This document shows positions 1-10,821 of a stretch of DNA of 64,000 nt, piece after piece. The position numbers and the translations under genes were made by a program. The stretch comes from Rhodamnia argentea (taxonomy: Eukaryota > Streptophyta > Magnoliopsida > Myrtales > Myrtaceae): positions 10,153,001 through 10,217,000 of the forward strand of contig NC_063155.1 in NCBI RefSeq assembly GCF_020921035.1, written 5' to 3'. Under the pieces are notes generated by a model. That model was not told the origin of the DNA, did not search any database, and worked only from the letters and a program-made list of their open reading frames with translations. Within the stretch, counting starts at the first letter, position 1; each line of letters opens with the position of its first letter.

Positions 1-603
1 ATGAGAGAATTAAATTTCTTCCTTGGTCTTCAAGTAAAGTAAGACAAGAATGGTACATTTGTAAATCAAGAAAAATATACAAAGGAACTAGTCAAAAAGT
101 TTGGACTTAGTTGCAAGAAGACACAGATAGCAATGTTTCACTCCTCAAGGCTTAATGAGGACGAGAATGGTAAACAGGTTGATCAAAAACTCTACGGACG
201 TATGATAGGATCACTACTTTGTCTTACTACCTCTAGACATGATATTCCTTTTAGTGTTTGCATATGTGCCCATTTTCAATCTAATCCTAGAGAGTCACAT
301 CTTAAAGCTATTAAGAGAATTATAAAATATGTTAGCACATATCCTACACTTGGATTATGGTATCCCAAAGGTTCAAATTTTATTCTTATTGGATATTACG
401 AAGTTGAATTTGCTGGTTGTCGTGTTGATAGAAAAAGCACCTTAGGGACTTGCCAACTAATGGGTATTATGTTAGTCTCTTGATTATCTAAAAAACAGAG
501 TATGGTGGCTCTATCAACTACAAAAGCAGAATACGTCACACTTGGAAGCTGCTATGCAGAAATTTTGTGGATGAAACAACAACTCGGCGACTTTGCTATC
601 GAA
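1..603 (+). pseudogene. Ty1/copia reverse transcriptase end and RNase H, decayed
   Basis: Translation on + gives the end of a copia reverse transcriptase (MRELNFFLGLQVK) followed by RNase H. The stretch DRKSTLGTC and, after a stop, VALSTTKAEYVTLGSCYAEI are hallmarks of copia RNase H. The frame is broken by a TAA near base 40 and a TGA at 481-483. The acidic motif that normally reads DADxAG is here EVEFAG, so catalytic residues look altered. Recognisable coding ends near 603, after a stretch like the end of RNase H. The element continues left of the window. It lies in opposite orientation to the copia piece that follows at once. It is dead by sequence, and no LTR belonging to it is visible. 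Confidence 0.88.
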
Positions 604-769
604 GAATCAAGAGGGAAGCTCAGCGTCCTTCGTGGTCAATCGATACGGTGCGGCATCGACGGAGCTCGCCCGAGCTCAACGGATGCTCGGCCAGAGCATG
701 AGGAGTATCCGCGTGCAAGAGAGTGAGAAGAGAGAGAGAGTGTGAGTGGGGAAGGTGGGGATATATCTA

Positions 770-2310
770 GATCCGGGTAGAAATGGGAACGAGCGAAGAT
801 GATGAAGGTGTAGAGATGACTGGATCAAGAGTGGAAATGGGGGGAGGATCGGGAAAAGGATTAGCGGGGAAGTCCATAAATGGAATAGGACATGGCATAA
901 GAGGTGTGGCATTTGTAGGGAAAAAAGGGACATGCTTATGAAATGTAACATTGTGAGAGATACGAATATGCCGTGCATTTGGGTCATAGCAACAATAACC
1001 GTTATGCTCGGTCTTGTAACCTAAGAACGCACAAGGAATAGAGCGAGGGGTGAGCTTCATACATTTAGTGGGTGGAACAATGACAAAACAAGTGCACCCA
1101 AAAACTTGGAAATGAGTATAGGTGGGAGATCGAGAATGAAGACATCGAAAAGGGGTGTCCTAGTAAAGAACGGACACGGGTAGGCGATTAATGAGATCAA
1201 CGGTTGTGCGAAGGGCCTCAAACCGGAATTCGGTAGGAACAGAAGTGGCAAGTAAGAGAGCGCGAGTGGTCTCCAAAATATAACGGTTTGTGCTCGGTAA
1301 CCCCATTCTGATTTGGAACCCTAGGATAGGATAGTTGAGGAAGCATGCCATCGGTGGCCAAGAGAGAACGGAAAACACCCGAGGTATATTCTCCTCCTAA
1401 GTCAAACCGGAAAACTTTGATTTTCATGTTAAGTTGGGTGGAAACCATGGTAGTAAAAGACCAATGAATGGAAAAAAAAAATCACTGCACTAATGTATAA
1501 AATAGACCCTTGTATAACGAGAATAATCATCAATAAAAGAGATATAATATTTGAAACCACTCTTGCAAGAGAGCGAGGTGGGGCCCCATACATCACAATG
1601 AATAAGATTGAAAATAGCACTAGATCTAAAGTTGCTGATAGGAAAAGGCTTAGCAGATTGCTTTGCCAAAGGACGGATAGAATAAAGAGGAAGACTACTA
1701 GAAGAAACAAGACCGAGAGCGCCTTGTTGATGAAAGATGGTGAAACAAGAAGAAGGAATGTGCTCGAGATGCTAATGTCATTGAGCAAGATCGAGGGTAG
1801 CTAACATAGGAACATGAAAATAGAAAAAACAGAAGATGGAGATGTTGCATAATATAGAGTCCGTATCGTCTACTACCCTTGCCAATCATCCGGCCACTCA
1901 AACGATCCTACACAAAGCACGAACCGTCGGTAAAGCTCACAGTACATCTAGCATCAATAAGCTGTCCAACAGAAAATAAGTTAGGAGCCAAGGAAAGAAC
2001 ATGTAACAAGTCGAGGACACTGAAATCCCGAGAGACGATGAGAGTACCCTGCCCGGTAGCCAAGAGAGGAAAACCATCAGTTGTAAAGAAATACGTTGGA
2101 TGCTTGAACTCACGGAGCTGAGTGAGACAAGCAGCGAAAGCAGACATATGTCTAGCAGCTCTTGAGTCAAGTATATAGGTAGCAAAAGTGTCACCTAAAG
2201 AGGGAATAGCCGTAACAATCTTGCCAGCAGACGAAATAGTTGCTGGAGTGCCGGAGCCGGGAAAAGAATCGAGTAGAGAAAGACTCAACCGAGCAAGCTA
2301 GGCCTCAAGA
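770..2310 (-). pseudogene. copia protease and integrase region, decayed
   Basis: The longest uninterrupted piece (2288-1908) holds the aspartic protease signature, here ILDSRAARHMS where the active site is normally DSGA, so the catalytic Gly is changed. It continues through LLHVLSLAPNLFSVGQL, the usual GAG-pre-integrase region. Integrase pieces lie at 1448-1160 in two frames (GGEYTSGVF, NQNGVTEHK, then LINRLPVSVL) and at 1251-767 (CMKLTPRSIPCAFLGY), the conserved end of the copia integrase core. At least two frameshifts separate these blocks. The identification as copia is firm; the gene is not functional. Confidence 0.82.
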
Positions 2311-2399
2311 GCAGCAACATGGTCATCCTTAGAGGAATAAGCCAGAGCAACAGGCTTGGCTACTAAAGACGAGGTAGAGTGCTGAATAGGACGTGGTGG

Positions 2400-3231
2400 C
2401 ATAGGAGGGCGCGAAGCATCCTTCTTCTTTTGCCAATAGTGTAACTCATCATGACCGGGACGGTGGCAATAAGTACATGGAGGCTAGCGAGAGCCACCAA
2501 CAAGCGGAACATGTGGTGGAGCAGCCAAAACAACAGTGGAATTAGGAACTGCCTAAGAGGAAAGCGGACCCGGATGAGTTTCCTCGGACTGTAGTCCCTT
2601 GATAGTGTTAAGGAGAAACGATCTAGGAGAGCGATGGAGAAGCTGGTCGCGAATACCTTCATAGGGAGAGCTAACCTTTATAAGGAAAGTATGCAAACGG
2701 TGCAAATCTTGAGTTTGAAGGCGAGTAGACGGGCACTTAGTACAACCCAAACATGTTGGGCAGAGAACATTAGCAAGAATATCCAACCGACTCTAGAGGG
2801 ATTGCATGTAATTATAGAAGTCTCAAATGGAGCGAGACCCCTGGGTAGTACAATAAATCTCTTACTCCAATTGATAGACCCGAATATCCTCGTCCGAGTG
2901 AACATCTTGGCAAGTTGATCCCACAAACGCTTTGCACCCACAATTTGAGAAAATTACGGGTGAAGAGCATGATCAATGGAACTAAAGAGAGTAACCCACA
3001 CCTTCCGATCAAGAACTGTCCACTCCTAAATTTCGGTGACACTCTATTGAACCACCTCAAGAGATGGTTTGGACGGGTCGGCATTCGTGAGAGCAACGGG
3101 ACAAAGATGAAAACCCTCAACATGCTCAAATAAATCGCGATAAACAATTGCAACAATGGCCGATGGTTTCCAAAGTTAATAATTGGAGCCATCGAGCTTG
3201 ATGTCGATCTGTTGTTACTAGAATCGCCCAT
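2400..3231 (-). pseudogene. copia gag polyprotein, decayed
   Basis: The likely start is the ATG at 3231-3229 (MGDSSNN...). Downstream, in shifting frames, are typical copia gag segments: a start like INFGNHRPLLQLF (consensus 'G.NY..W'), then VGAKRLWDQLAKMFTRTR and a PRGLAPFETSI-type region. Near 2424-2481 a retroviral-type zinc knuckle reads CTYCHRPGHDELHYW. The first Cys, second Cys and His are kept, but the last Cys is replaced by Tyr. Several stops interrupt the frame. The family role is the capsid-like shell of the retrotransposon particle; this copy cannot make one. Confidence 0.75.
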
Positions 3232-3390
3232 GATGATCGGAGAAGCTCGAATTGCAAGTCGAGGTGCGTAGGTCGTCGGATGGATCCAAATGCAGGAAGC
3301 ACGAACTAGAGGCACAAATACACGCAAGCTTGACGAGGGCAACCAAGAATGGCGGCTTAATAGCCCTAAGACCGGCAATCTAGACCACAA

Positions 3391-3535
3391 CTCATTGTCT
3401 TAAATTTCTGATGCGGAAGATCTAATTTAGGGCAATCACAAAGCATACTTTCAAAAATAATGAGCTCATTGTCTTATTTTATGATGCGGAAGATCTAATT
3501 TATGGTAACTGCATAGCGTACTTTCAAGACAATGA
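3391..3535 (-). repeat. 74-bp imperfect tandem duplication in the copia leader
   Basis: Two adjacent copies start with ctcattgtctta at 3391 and 3465, share atgcggaagatctaattta, and end near aatga at 3463 and 3535. The period is 74 bp. They lie between the primer-binding site and the gag start of the minus-strand copia element. Confidence 0.8.
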
Positions 3536-3539
3536 ACTT

Positions 3540-3552
3540 GGCTCTAATACCA
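3540..3552 (-). other. copia primer-binding site (initiator tRNA-Met type)
   Basis: On the minus strand this reads TGGTATTAGAGCC. It differs by one base from the tRNA-iMet primer-binding site used by most plant copia elements. It directly follows the ...TTATCA end of the LTR, which fixes the LTR boundary. Confidence 0.8.
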
Positions 3553-3744
3553 TGATAAGAAAGAAAGATTAATAGAGAATGGTATTTGTTCTTTAATAAT
3601 GGTGTGTAACAATGTATAAGAGAAGCCTTTATATAGGTTTACAAAAGGTGAAGAGTTTAGTACTTTTCCTATGTGGGACAAAAGGAAAAGACGAAAAAGA
3701 CGAAAGGGAAAGAAGAAAAGCCTATAGGTCTATATGTTCTAACA
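3553..3744 (-). repeat. 5' LTR of the copia element, about 192 bp
   Basis: On the minus strand this segment starts TGTTAGAACATATAG and ends TTATCA, the TG...CA limits expected for an LTR. It contains a TATA-box-like TATATAAAG at 3635-3627, placed as for an LTR promoter. It is flanked outside by SEO pseudogene coding sequence and inside by the primer-binding site. The second LTR is not in the window, so the boundary with SEO cannot be checked by LTR pairing. Confidence 0.7.
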
Positions 3745-4790
3745 CTCTGCACTCGTTCCTTGAAATTGCTCTTTCCCACATATACCATTCCCAACGTGAT
3801 ACGGACAATCTTAGTGGCTTCTTTGGTTGTGGCTCTGAACTTCTTGATCCATTCCAAGTCCTCACCTCCAAATAGGCAAATGTATGATCCTTGTGTCACC
3901 CGATCACAAGTAGGGAATATTGATTACCCATACGAAAACTCTATGCACATTGGGTTAACATGCGATGCATGTCCGCATTGGGACATTGTACAACATATAT
4001 TTACCAAGAATAATTTGGGATTACTTTATACTATGAAGGTGCTAAGTCCCTCCGCCCGCCTTAGGACATGTTACGTAATCAAATGTCCCGCTCCTCTTTT
4101 GCTTTACTTTTTGCAAGGAAAACAAAGCCTGGTCCATGGTTCATCTTGGAATATTTTTCCTTCATCATGGTTTGTTTACCAAAGACTCTTTTAAGTGTGT
4201 TTTTGAAGATGCGTATCTAAAAATAACTTGAGAACAAAAAGGAAAGTTGGGGATAAAATTTGTACCCATTCCATTATAGTCTTGTCATCACACTTGACAA
4301 CACTTCTACGGCATAAATCTGTTTGATTACGCAACTTCATTTTATTACTTCCGGAGCATTTTTTTGCTTCAAAAGGAATAAAAAAAATTACTTAGAAAAA
4401 TCTACTTCTTGACGAGAGTTGATTTGTCAAGCAGAAGTTTTGCTATTTGCCCCCAACCATCAATGATCGGCTTAGGTCTCCAACTCTCCTCCTTCCATAG
4501 CACTTCCTCTCACTCCGGAAGGCCAAGCTACCCCATATCCGGATCATGTGGATGACATTATGGCTCGCCAACTTCCTATGTGGATCCAGAGCTACTATGA
4601 TGATCCTCTTCGAGAAATACCACACCTCTCGTATGTCCTTAATCATTGTTGGATCAAGGATCGAAGGGCGGTGGATAGCGTATGATAACATGTTGCTCCG
4701 CAACTCATAGAATTTCTGCTGATGGGTCATACCCCAAGCAGCTAAGTTTGGAATGATATCCACAGTTGGAACAAGTTGCGTTCTTCCCTT
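3745..4790 (-). pseudogene. SIEVE ELEMENT OCCLUSION (SEO) gene relic, copy A
   Basis: SEO proteins are the P-proteins that plug phloem sieve tubes. On the minus strand, an exon at about 4790-4450 reads HQQKFYELRSNM, then HRPSILDPTMIKDIREVWYF and SHNVIHMIRIWGSLAF, matching the thioredoxin-like part of SEO proteins. A further exon at about 3900-3745 reads YICLFGGEDLEWIKKFRATT and ends YVGKSNFKERVQ, the next conserved SEO block. It is cut exactly there by the copia LTR. Between the exons is intron-like sequence shared with copy B and a small insertion at 4285-4456. N-terminal and C-terminal parts are missing, and substitutions such as WGMTH for the usual WDE suggest long decay. I recognise the family from these motifs; expression is not expected. 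Confidence 0.82.
4285..4456. mobile_element. small insertion with inverted ends inside SEO copy A (MITE-like)
   Basis: Aligned by eye with SEO copy B (about 11,055-11,105), copy A carries about 170 extra bases between 'cattccattatagtcttgtca' and 'accatcaatgatcgg'. The insert has cttgacaa near its left end (4293) and the inverse ttgtcaag near its right end (4425). It is non-coding. Class and exact limits are uncertain. Confidence 0.5.
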
Positions 4791-5289
4791 TCGCTTTTCT
4801 TTTTCACATTTTCTCCATTGCCTTTTTTTTTTTTTAATCACATTTGAAACTTTAAAAGCATGTTATTGGCAAACATTGTGCTCATGCTATCCTTTTGTTT
4901 CCAAGAAAAGACCAACTTTAGGTGAAGAAAGTCCGAAGAGAATATCGTTAATGAGGTTAGGAGATATGAATGAGTATGTTATAGGACATTTGAAGAAACA
5001 TATAAGTAACTTTTCTTGTAACAATATACTTCCCATGCACGGCACATGGTTTGTTCAAGTGTTATGACACCCCATTGGACGCCGCAACCTGTGTCGCCAT
5101 CTTCCACTATTGAGAAAACCTTCCCTTTGAATATTTTGATTCTGACAAAACTATCTTTGTTTAGATAGAATCTGTATAACGTTTATAATATTTTGTTGTA
5201 GAATGAACAAGTGAACTGAAGTTTATATTGATCCAACTCTGACATTTTTGCTCAAGTAGAAGTAGTCATATATTTTGCTTCTGAAGTAG
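4791..5289. other. unassigned DNA beyond SEO copy A
   Basis: I see no gene here. Open frames are short and low in complexity around a poly-T run at 4828. The sequence past 4790 no longer aligns with SEO copy B. Confidence 0.5.
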
Positions 5290-6222
5290 TTCGGATGGTG
5301 GATGTGATAGCCCCTGAAATTTGCTTTCGTATGAAGCTTTACATGACATGTCGGAAGAACTTTATTAAGGCTTAATGTCATTGTTCTAAAGTCCGTTCGG
5401 ATGCAGATGGTCTCTACTTATAAAGGCTGCTTACGGATAACATTCGGATTCTACGACTTCTTTTCAAATAGATTCTGAAGACCCACTTTTGGTAGGTTTT
5501 TGATGATGGCGGTATCTTTATGGAAGTTTGCAATATTTGATTTACAAGATATTTCTTCGATCAAATTAGAGGAGTATCTACAATTGGATATTACCTTCCA
5601 AAAATAAGTTTTATGGTTTCTTTGAATTAACTCTACTTTTGGTAACTAACGATTTAGTTGTATGGGCGACCGAATCTGAAGTGTTCGGACTCTACTTCAA
5701 CAGCTACCATATTTTCTGACGATATAGTCTTGTTTAATAACGATTGATGACGTTCAATCAATGATTGAAGAGGGATCCTTTGGAAGTCCGTCCAACGGCT
5801 AGTTTGGAAGCAAAGGAGTATAAAAAAAGAGCCATGGTGACCAACGGAGAGAGGTTATGAGCAGATACTTTCAAAAGTGCCCGAATTGTTCGGATTCATC
5901 TACTTACTAAGAGAATTCTTAAGTTTTCCGTGAGGTGTTGTAAGAGCGATTGAGAGTATCATCTCTTGTAACCTCATTGATCCATTCTAGTGGAATCCAG
6001 CTAATTGGTTGTCATCGTGGGAGAGTAGACGTAAGCCTAACAAGCCGAATCACTATAAACTCGGCGTACAATCTCTCTATCTCCGAACTGTTAATATTTT
6101 GTTAGACCACATGTATGTTGTTTTACTATTTTCATTTTAATTGGACTTGAAATTGTTTAATTTCACATTAAGTTTCACATTTGCTCAGAAGCACCCATTC
6201 ACCCTCCCTCTAGGTGTTATTA
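5290..6222 (+). repeat. LTR-like relic, probably copia (solo or truncated)
   Basis: The block has no coding frames. Near its right end it has features I know from plant copia LTRs: a run reading gtgggagagtagacgtaag, then gccgaatcactataaac, and a terminus close to attcaccctccctctaggtg (6197-6215). The left limit may be the TG near 5304. No partner LTR, primer-binding site or target duplication was found, so this rests on motif recognition alone. Confidence 0.45.
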
Positions 6223-6233
6223 TTAGATACAAC

Positions 6234-9165
6234 TAGACATGGCCATTCGGAATCGGGGGCCCAAAACCGGCCCGTTAACCGGCCCAGAACCCGCCCATTG
6301 GCCGGGCCCACGGTTCCGACTCGGAACCCGAACCGGCCTTCAAGGGCCGGTTCCAATTTCACAATTGTTGGAATCGGCCCGGAACCACCAATTCCGACCT
6401 GTAAAAAAATTAAATAAAAGGGAGGAAAAGAGCCGTTTCCCCTCGGTGGCACTTCGGATTTGTTGCAAATTGCAACGGCCAAATTTAACCCCCCCAAATT
6501 TTTTTTAAAGTTAAATAACTCTCCCATTTTCTATAAATACATATCCTCCCCCTTTTATTTTTCTCACAAATCCTCTCAATAATTCTCTCAAATTCTATCA
6601 ATCCCGCCTCACTTCTTTCAATCGAATTTCTAATCAATTCTCTCAAAAATGGCAAGTGGAAGCGGAAATACTGGAAAGGCCGAGATGGCGATGGGAGATT
6701 CCGAATATCCTACTCCTGGATATAATCCTCGTGAGTATACATATTGGGAAGACGGCGATAATAATATCAACGTTGTTCCCATTCCGAACGAGCACGTCCC
6801 AACACAAGAAAGTATTCATCTTCCCACTAGTGTCGAAGAAATGTCAACGACAAATGAGGAGGAACGAAAGGGCCGAGAGAGTACATCCGACTTGTGACTG
6901 CACTTCGACAAGATATGTGATGAAAGCGAAAGTAAGTATAATATAAATTGTAAATATTGTTCGCAAACATACAAATTTACCAAAGGAGACGGCTACGGAA
7001 CGTTCCGTCGATATTTGATGAAAAAACATCTAATGCAAGTGGGGATCGACACTAAGCAACAACAAATTTTCTAGTATGCTAATCCTAATACTCAGCCTTT
7101 ATTATGTTACACTGATGCACTTTATAAACAAATATTAGCTGAATATGTTGCCCTTGATCATGCTCGGTTTATTATTGGTGAAAATTTTAATTTGAAATAT
7201 TTGATAAATACTGCATTGGTTCCGCAAGCATCAACTATTCCAAAAAAACTACTCTTAAAAGCAAACTTTTGCATCTTTATAAAAAAAATATAAAAAAAAT
7301 TTGGCAAATTTTTTACGGAATTCAATAGACGTGTGTATTTAGGTAGGGATATTTGGAGTGATCATTGGTAAATTCATTCTTATATGGGTGTTACATGCCA
7401 TTGGATAGGTGACGACTAGACCATTCAAAAGACTTATTGCATTTCGAATTTTTAATTAAAAACATTCGGCTCATAATATTTATAAAATAATTAGGCAAGT
7501 TTTAGAAGAATATAATTTGATAAAAAAAGTATTTTTAATTGATTTTGATAATGCTACCGCAAATACCGCTTCCATTCCCGATTTAGAAAATATTTGTAAA
7601 CCCTCTTTTGACGGATAATTTTTTCACATTAGATGTACTTGCTATGTTTTAAATTTACGTGTACAAGATGGTTTATGAACTCTTAAGACTTCTCTCGCCC
7701 CAATAAAAGGGTGCAATTAAATTTTTATGAAATTGTGCCCATTTTACGAAAGCATGGGAAAAATTTTATAAACAACATGGGAGAAGGGTATAAAGGTTTT
7801 CAAAAGATATTCAAACTCGTTGGAATTCTACCTACGAGTTGTTTCGTCAAACTTTTGATTACAAAGATTTATTATATACGTTTATTTCACAAAATATTCT
7901 CGAAATTACTTTACTTCCGCAACATTGGGACGTTTACAAAAAAAATTTAGAATTTTTGAAAATTTGTAATGATGTTACTAATACTTTATCTGGTATTTAT
8001 TATCCTACTACACATTTATTTTTAATATAATGTGTTAATATTGGTGGTGTTTTTAATGAATATGGAAAAGATATTGAATTAGCTCGAACTATTTTAGTAA
8101 TGTGAGAAAAATGGTTGCATTATTATTTCAAAATTCCTCTTATCTATTTAGTTAGTATTATTTTTTATCCACGAATTAAATTAGATGGTTTACTAGATTA
8201 TCTGAATGTATATTATTATTATTATTATTATTATTGTTTACATTTGAAAGATGCAATAAATATTCAAATATACAAGGAGAGATTAAAGAATCTATAGTAG
8301 TATTATATGGAGAATTTTGTAGTAGATATGGTTTAAGGAATTGTGGATCTTTACAATCTATCGCCTCACGAAGTGAAGCTGGTGGTTCACTTAGTAGAGG
8401 GTACAATATGCTCAAGAGTAGACAAAAAAAAAATAAAAAGGGGCAATAGGTAGTATTTCTAAATTAGAAAAATATTCAATCACTCAATTTGAATTTCGTG
8501 ATGCCGAACACACGTCTGATTTCCAAATCTGGGAGTGGTGGAAAAGTCGCTCAATCGATTACCCAACTCTTGCCCTCATCATTCGCTAGATATTAGCAAC
8601 CCCTTCTTCAACGGTTGCGGTTGAACAAACATTTAGCTGGAGGACTAGTTTTGGACTCTTGCCGTTCAAAATTAAGTCCGGAGTCCGTGAAAGCTCGAGC
8701 TTGTGTCGACGATGGGATGAAGGCTAGATTTCAACATCAAGAGCTAGATCAAGAACACGAATTTTTTAGTGATGATTGTAGAGATACCACCAACACGGAT
8801 ATCACAACGGGTAGCGACGATTGACGATAAAGTAAATTGGGGTTATTAAAGGTAAAAGAACTATATGGACTTTGATTCTTCTATCCCCAAGAAGATATGT
8901 AGACGCTTAATAATAATTCATTAAGTTCAAGTACATTCCTACTCTTTCTCTTTTTTCCCCAAATTTTATTACAATGTATAATTTGATTGTAATTTATAAT
9001 TTATTATGTTTATTTTATTATTTATTATTTTAAAAATCAAATTTAAAAAACGGAATCAAAACTGGGCCCGGAACCGGCCCAAAACCTCCGGTTCCACCTT
9101 TTGTAGGAACCAAAGCGCCGGTTCCTAAACCAAAACCAGCGGTTTCAAGGAGCCAGCCACATCTA
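6234..9165 (+). mobile_element. hAT-family DNA transposon A, full length but decayed
   Basis: The ends are short inverted repeats: TAGACATGGC at 6234 and, on the other strand, TAGATGTGGC from 9165. They are flanked by a perfect 8-bp target duplication GATACAAC at 6226-6233 and 9166-9173, as hAT elements make. Just inside both ends are GC-rich repeats of the type 'aaccggcccg'. The 2.9-kb interior encodes a broken transposase. The element shares its interior plan with hAT B at 43,008-45,900. A trinucleotide (ATT)n tract lies at 8211-8235. Confidence 0.92.
6649..8824 (+). pseudogene. hAT transposase of element A, decayed
   Basis: The start at 6649 (MASGSGN...) follows a pyrimidine-rich leader and is shared with element B. 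A BED-type zinc finger is recognisable around 6950-7050 (NCKYCSQTYKF), followed by core fragments such as ARFIIGENFN and WSDHW in several frames. Near 8600-8640 is the hAT dimerisation motif TVAVEQTFS. At least a dozen stops and frame changes lie between 7070 and 8110. Family members cut and paste the element using this enzyme; this copy cannot encode it in one piece. Confidence 0.82.
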
Positions 9166-9756
9166 GATACAACATCCACAACAAAATCTTGCATAACCTC
9201 AAGATGGTACATCACAAGATACCTTCACGTCCAAGTAACCATAATTGAGCTTCTGCTTATACGATGCAGTAGTGGTACATGATGAACTTCTCCATCACAC
9301 GAACCTTTCTGGGATCTCCCTCATTGATCCCGGGATGGATCGGGTGGCTGCAATGGTGCGGAATCTCGAGCTCCTTCTGTCTTAGATGGTCGTCTAGCGC
9401 ATCAATGAAACCCTTCTGATTTGCAGCGTCCTTCCACTTGTCGAACTCCTCTATGCTTTATGCTCTCCTAGACATTTTTGCCCTTGGTTCTCACCATCAC
9501 TTGCCCCGCACCCTTGGAGAAAATAGCCCATCCTCGATCACTCCTGTCATAGTTGAGTATCATCGTGATCTTGTGCATTACTAGGCCATTTTCGGCGGCC
9601 ATCCCATGGTGCAACTTTTATTGGAGCATGCTTGCGAGTCTCGCCCGGAAGAACTAGAAGAATGTGGGGTTGTTCCAGCAATAACTCAGCCTCTTTGAGG
9701 TGATCCGCCGCCATTCTCTGCACGCGCTCCTTGAAATTGCTCTTTCTAACGGCAGA

Positions 9757-10195
9757 AATTACCAAAAAAAATATTAAATTTATTATCATTGTGTCAATTC
9801 AGTCCTAATTTTTTTTCTTTGTTTTTTTATCGATTCAGTCTTAAACCTTTTGCAATTATGTCATTTCAATCCATCCAGCAAATTTTAGCCGGCCGGTATC
9901 GACGTAGATGCTGGCGGGTCGGCGATCAAATATTTTAATATTTTTTTTATTTTTATAATTTTTATAATTTTTTATGTTTTTTTTTTTTTTCTTTTTTTCT
10001 GCCCCTCTCCTCCCTACCTCCCCTCCGGCCGGTCGCCATAGTCTCGCGACTTGTTAGAGGCGCGGCCGGAGAGGCCGAGCCTTGCCCCGCCATAGTGGGG
10101 GCCAACCTCGCCATCTCCGGGCGAGGCAACAATAGCTAGGTGGAGCCCCACCATGGTTGAGCGAGGTGGGTGAGGCTCAACCTCGCTAGACCATG
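9757..10195. repeat. non-coding repeat inserted in SEO copy B
   Basis: It interrupts the SEO coding motif just before RKSNFKERVQ. It begins with AT-rich sequence and 'gtgtcaattcagtcc' (9793), contains long A/T runs at 9930-9995, and ends in a GC-rich portion (gccggtcgccatag, gaggtgggtgaggc). A second member of the family lies at about 54,830-55,400. I recognise the type as a common dispersed element but cannot name its class. Confidence 0.6.
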
Positions 10196-10354
10196 GCACT
10201 TTGTGCCAACATGCGGGACGTGTCTACATGATAACATGGTGCTGCTTATTTTCACCAAGAATAATGTCGGGCTACTTTACACTCGGAAATTTGATTTTTT
10301 CTCAACGGAAAAAGTTGTCCCTAGCAGTGGTAAGTCTTTGGCAGTAATATTAGG

Positions 10355-10821
10355 TAGAGACGTCAAACAAGGGTTGGGTTAGGTCGAATATGATCCAACC
10401 CTTATTGATCCATTTTATCCGTTTTGATCCATTTTCATACAGCACAAATCTAACGATTCATATCCGATCTAACCGTTAATCGACTTGACCCGTGTTACTT
10501 AAATATTTATATATTTAATCAAATTATGAAATATTTATTTCTTATAATTTATTAACAAAAATAATATTGTTAAAACATTTTCATGAAAGTAAAATAAAAA
10601 AATAAGAAATATAAACTAATATACTTGAGGCCCATTTACAAGTGTTGTTTGGGAGCTGCAGGCCACGGGCCAAAAATGAATTGGGTTAAAACCCATTAAA
10701 ATCCATATTTTAATAGGCTTTATAAGCATAACCTCATATTTGACTCTTTTTTAAAATTGATTGAGCCCATGTATAACCCAAATGAATAAAAGCGGGTCAC
10801 AGACCCACATGGACACCTCTA
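10355..10821. mobile_element. hAT-type MITE, 467 bp
   Basis: The ends read TAGAGACGTCAA (10,355) and, on the opposite strand from 10,821, TAGAGGTGTCCA. Flanking 8-mers ATATTAGG (10,347-10,354) and GTATTAGG (10,822-10,829) match at 7 of 8 bases, as for a hAT target duplication. There is no coding capacity. It lies within an intron of SEO copy B. Confidence 0.82.

Larger units (their letters stand above)
604..3744 (-). mobile_element. Ty1/copia retrotransposon, 5' LTR through integrase, 3' part missing
   Basis: Read on the minus strand from 3744 downwards, this is a truncated copia element: a short LTR (3744-3553), a primer-binding site (3552-3540), a leader with a tandem duplication, gag from 3231, a protease region near 2150, integrase near 1450-1060 and the integrase-RT linker down to about 700. 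Reverse transcriptase and RNase H are absent in this orientation. They occur instead on + at 1-603, either from an inversion within one element or from a second insertion. Many stops and frame changes show it is inactive. The LTR end abuts an SEO pseudogene exon, so the element inserted into that gene copy. Confidence 0.85.

Noticed and set aside
6239-6527. Open frames on both strands in the GC-rich left end of hAT A
   Set aside because: They are translations of repeated 'aaccggcccg' subterminal transposon words, not genes.
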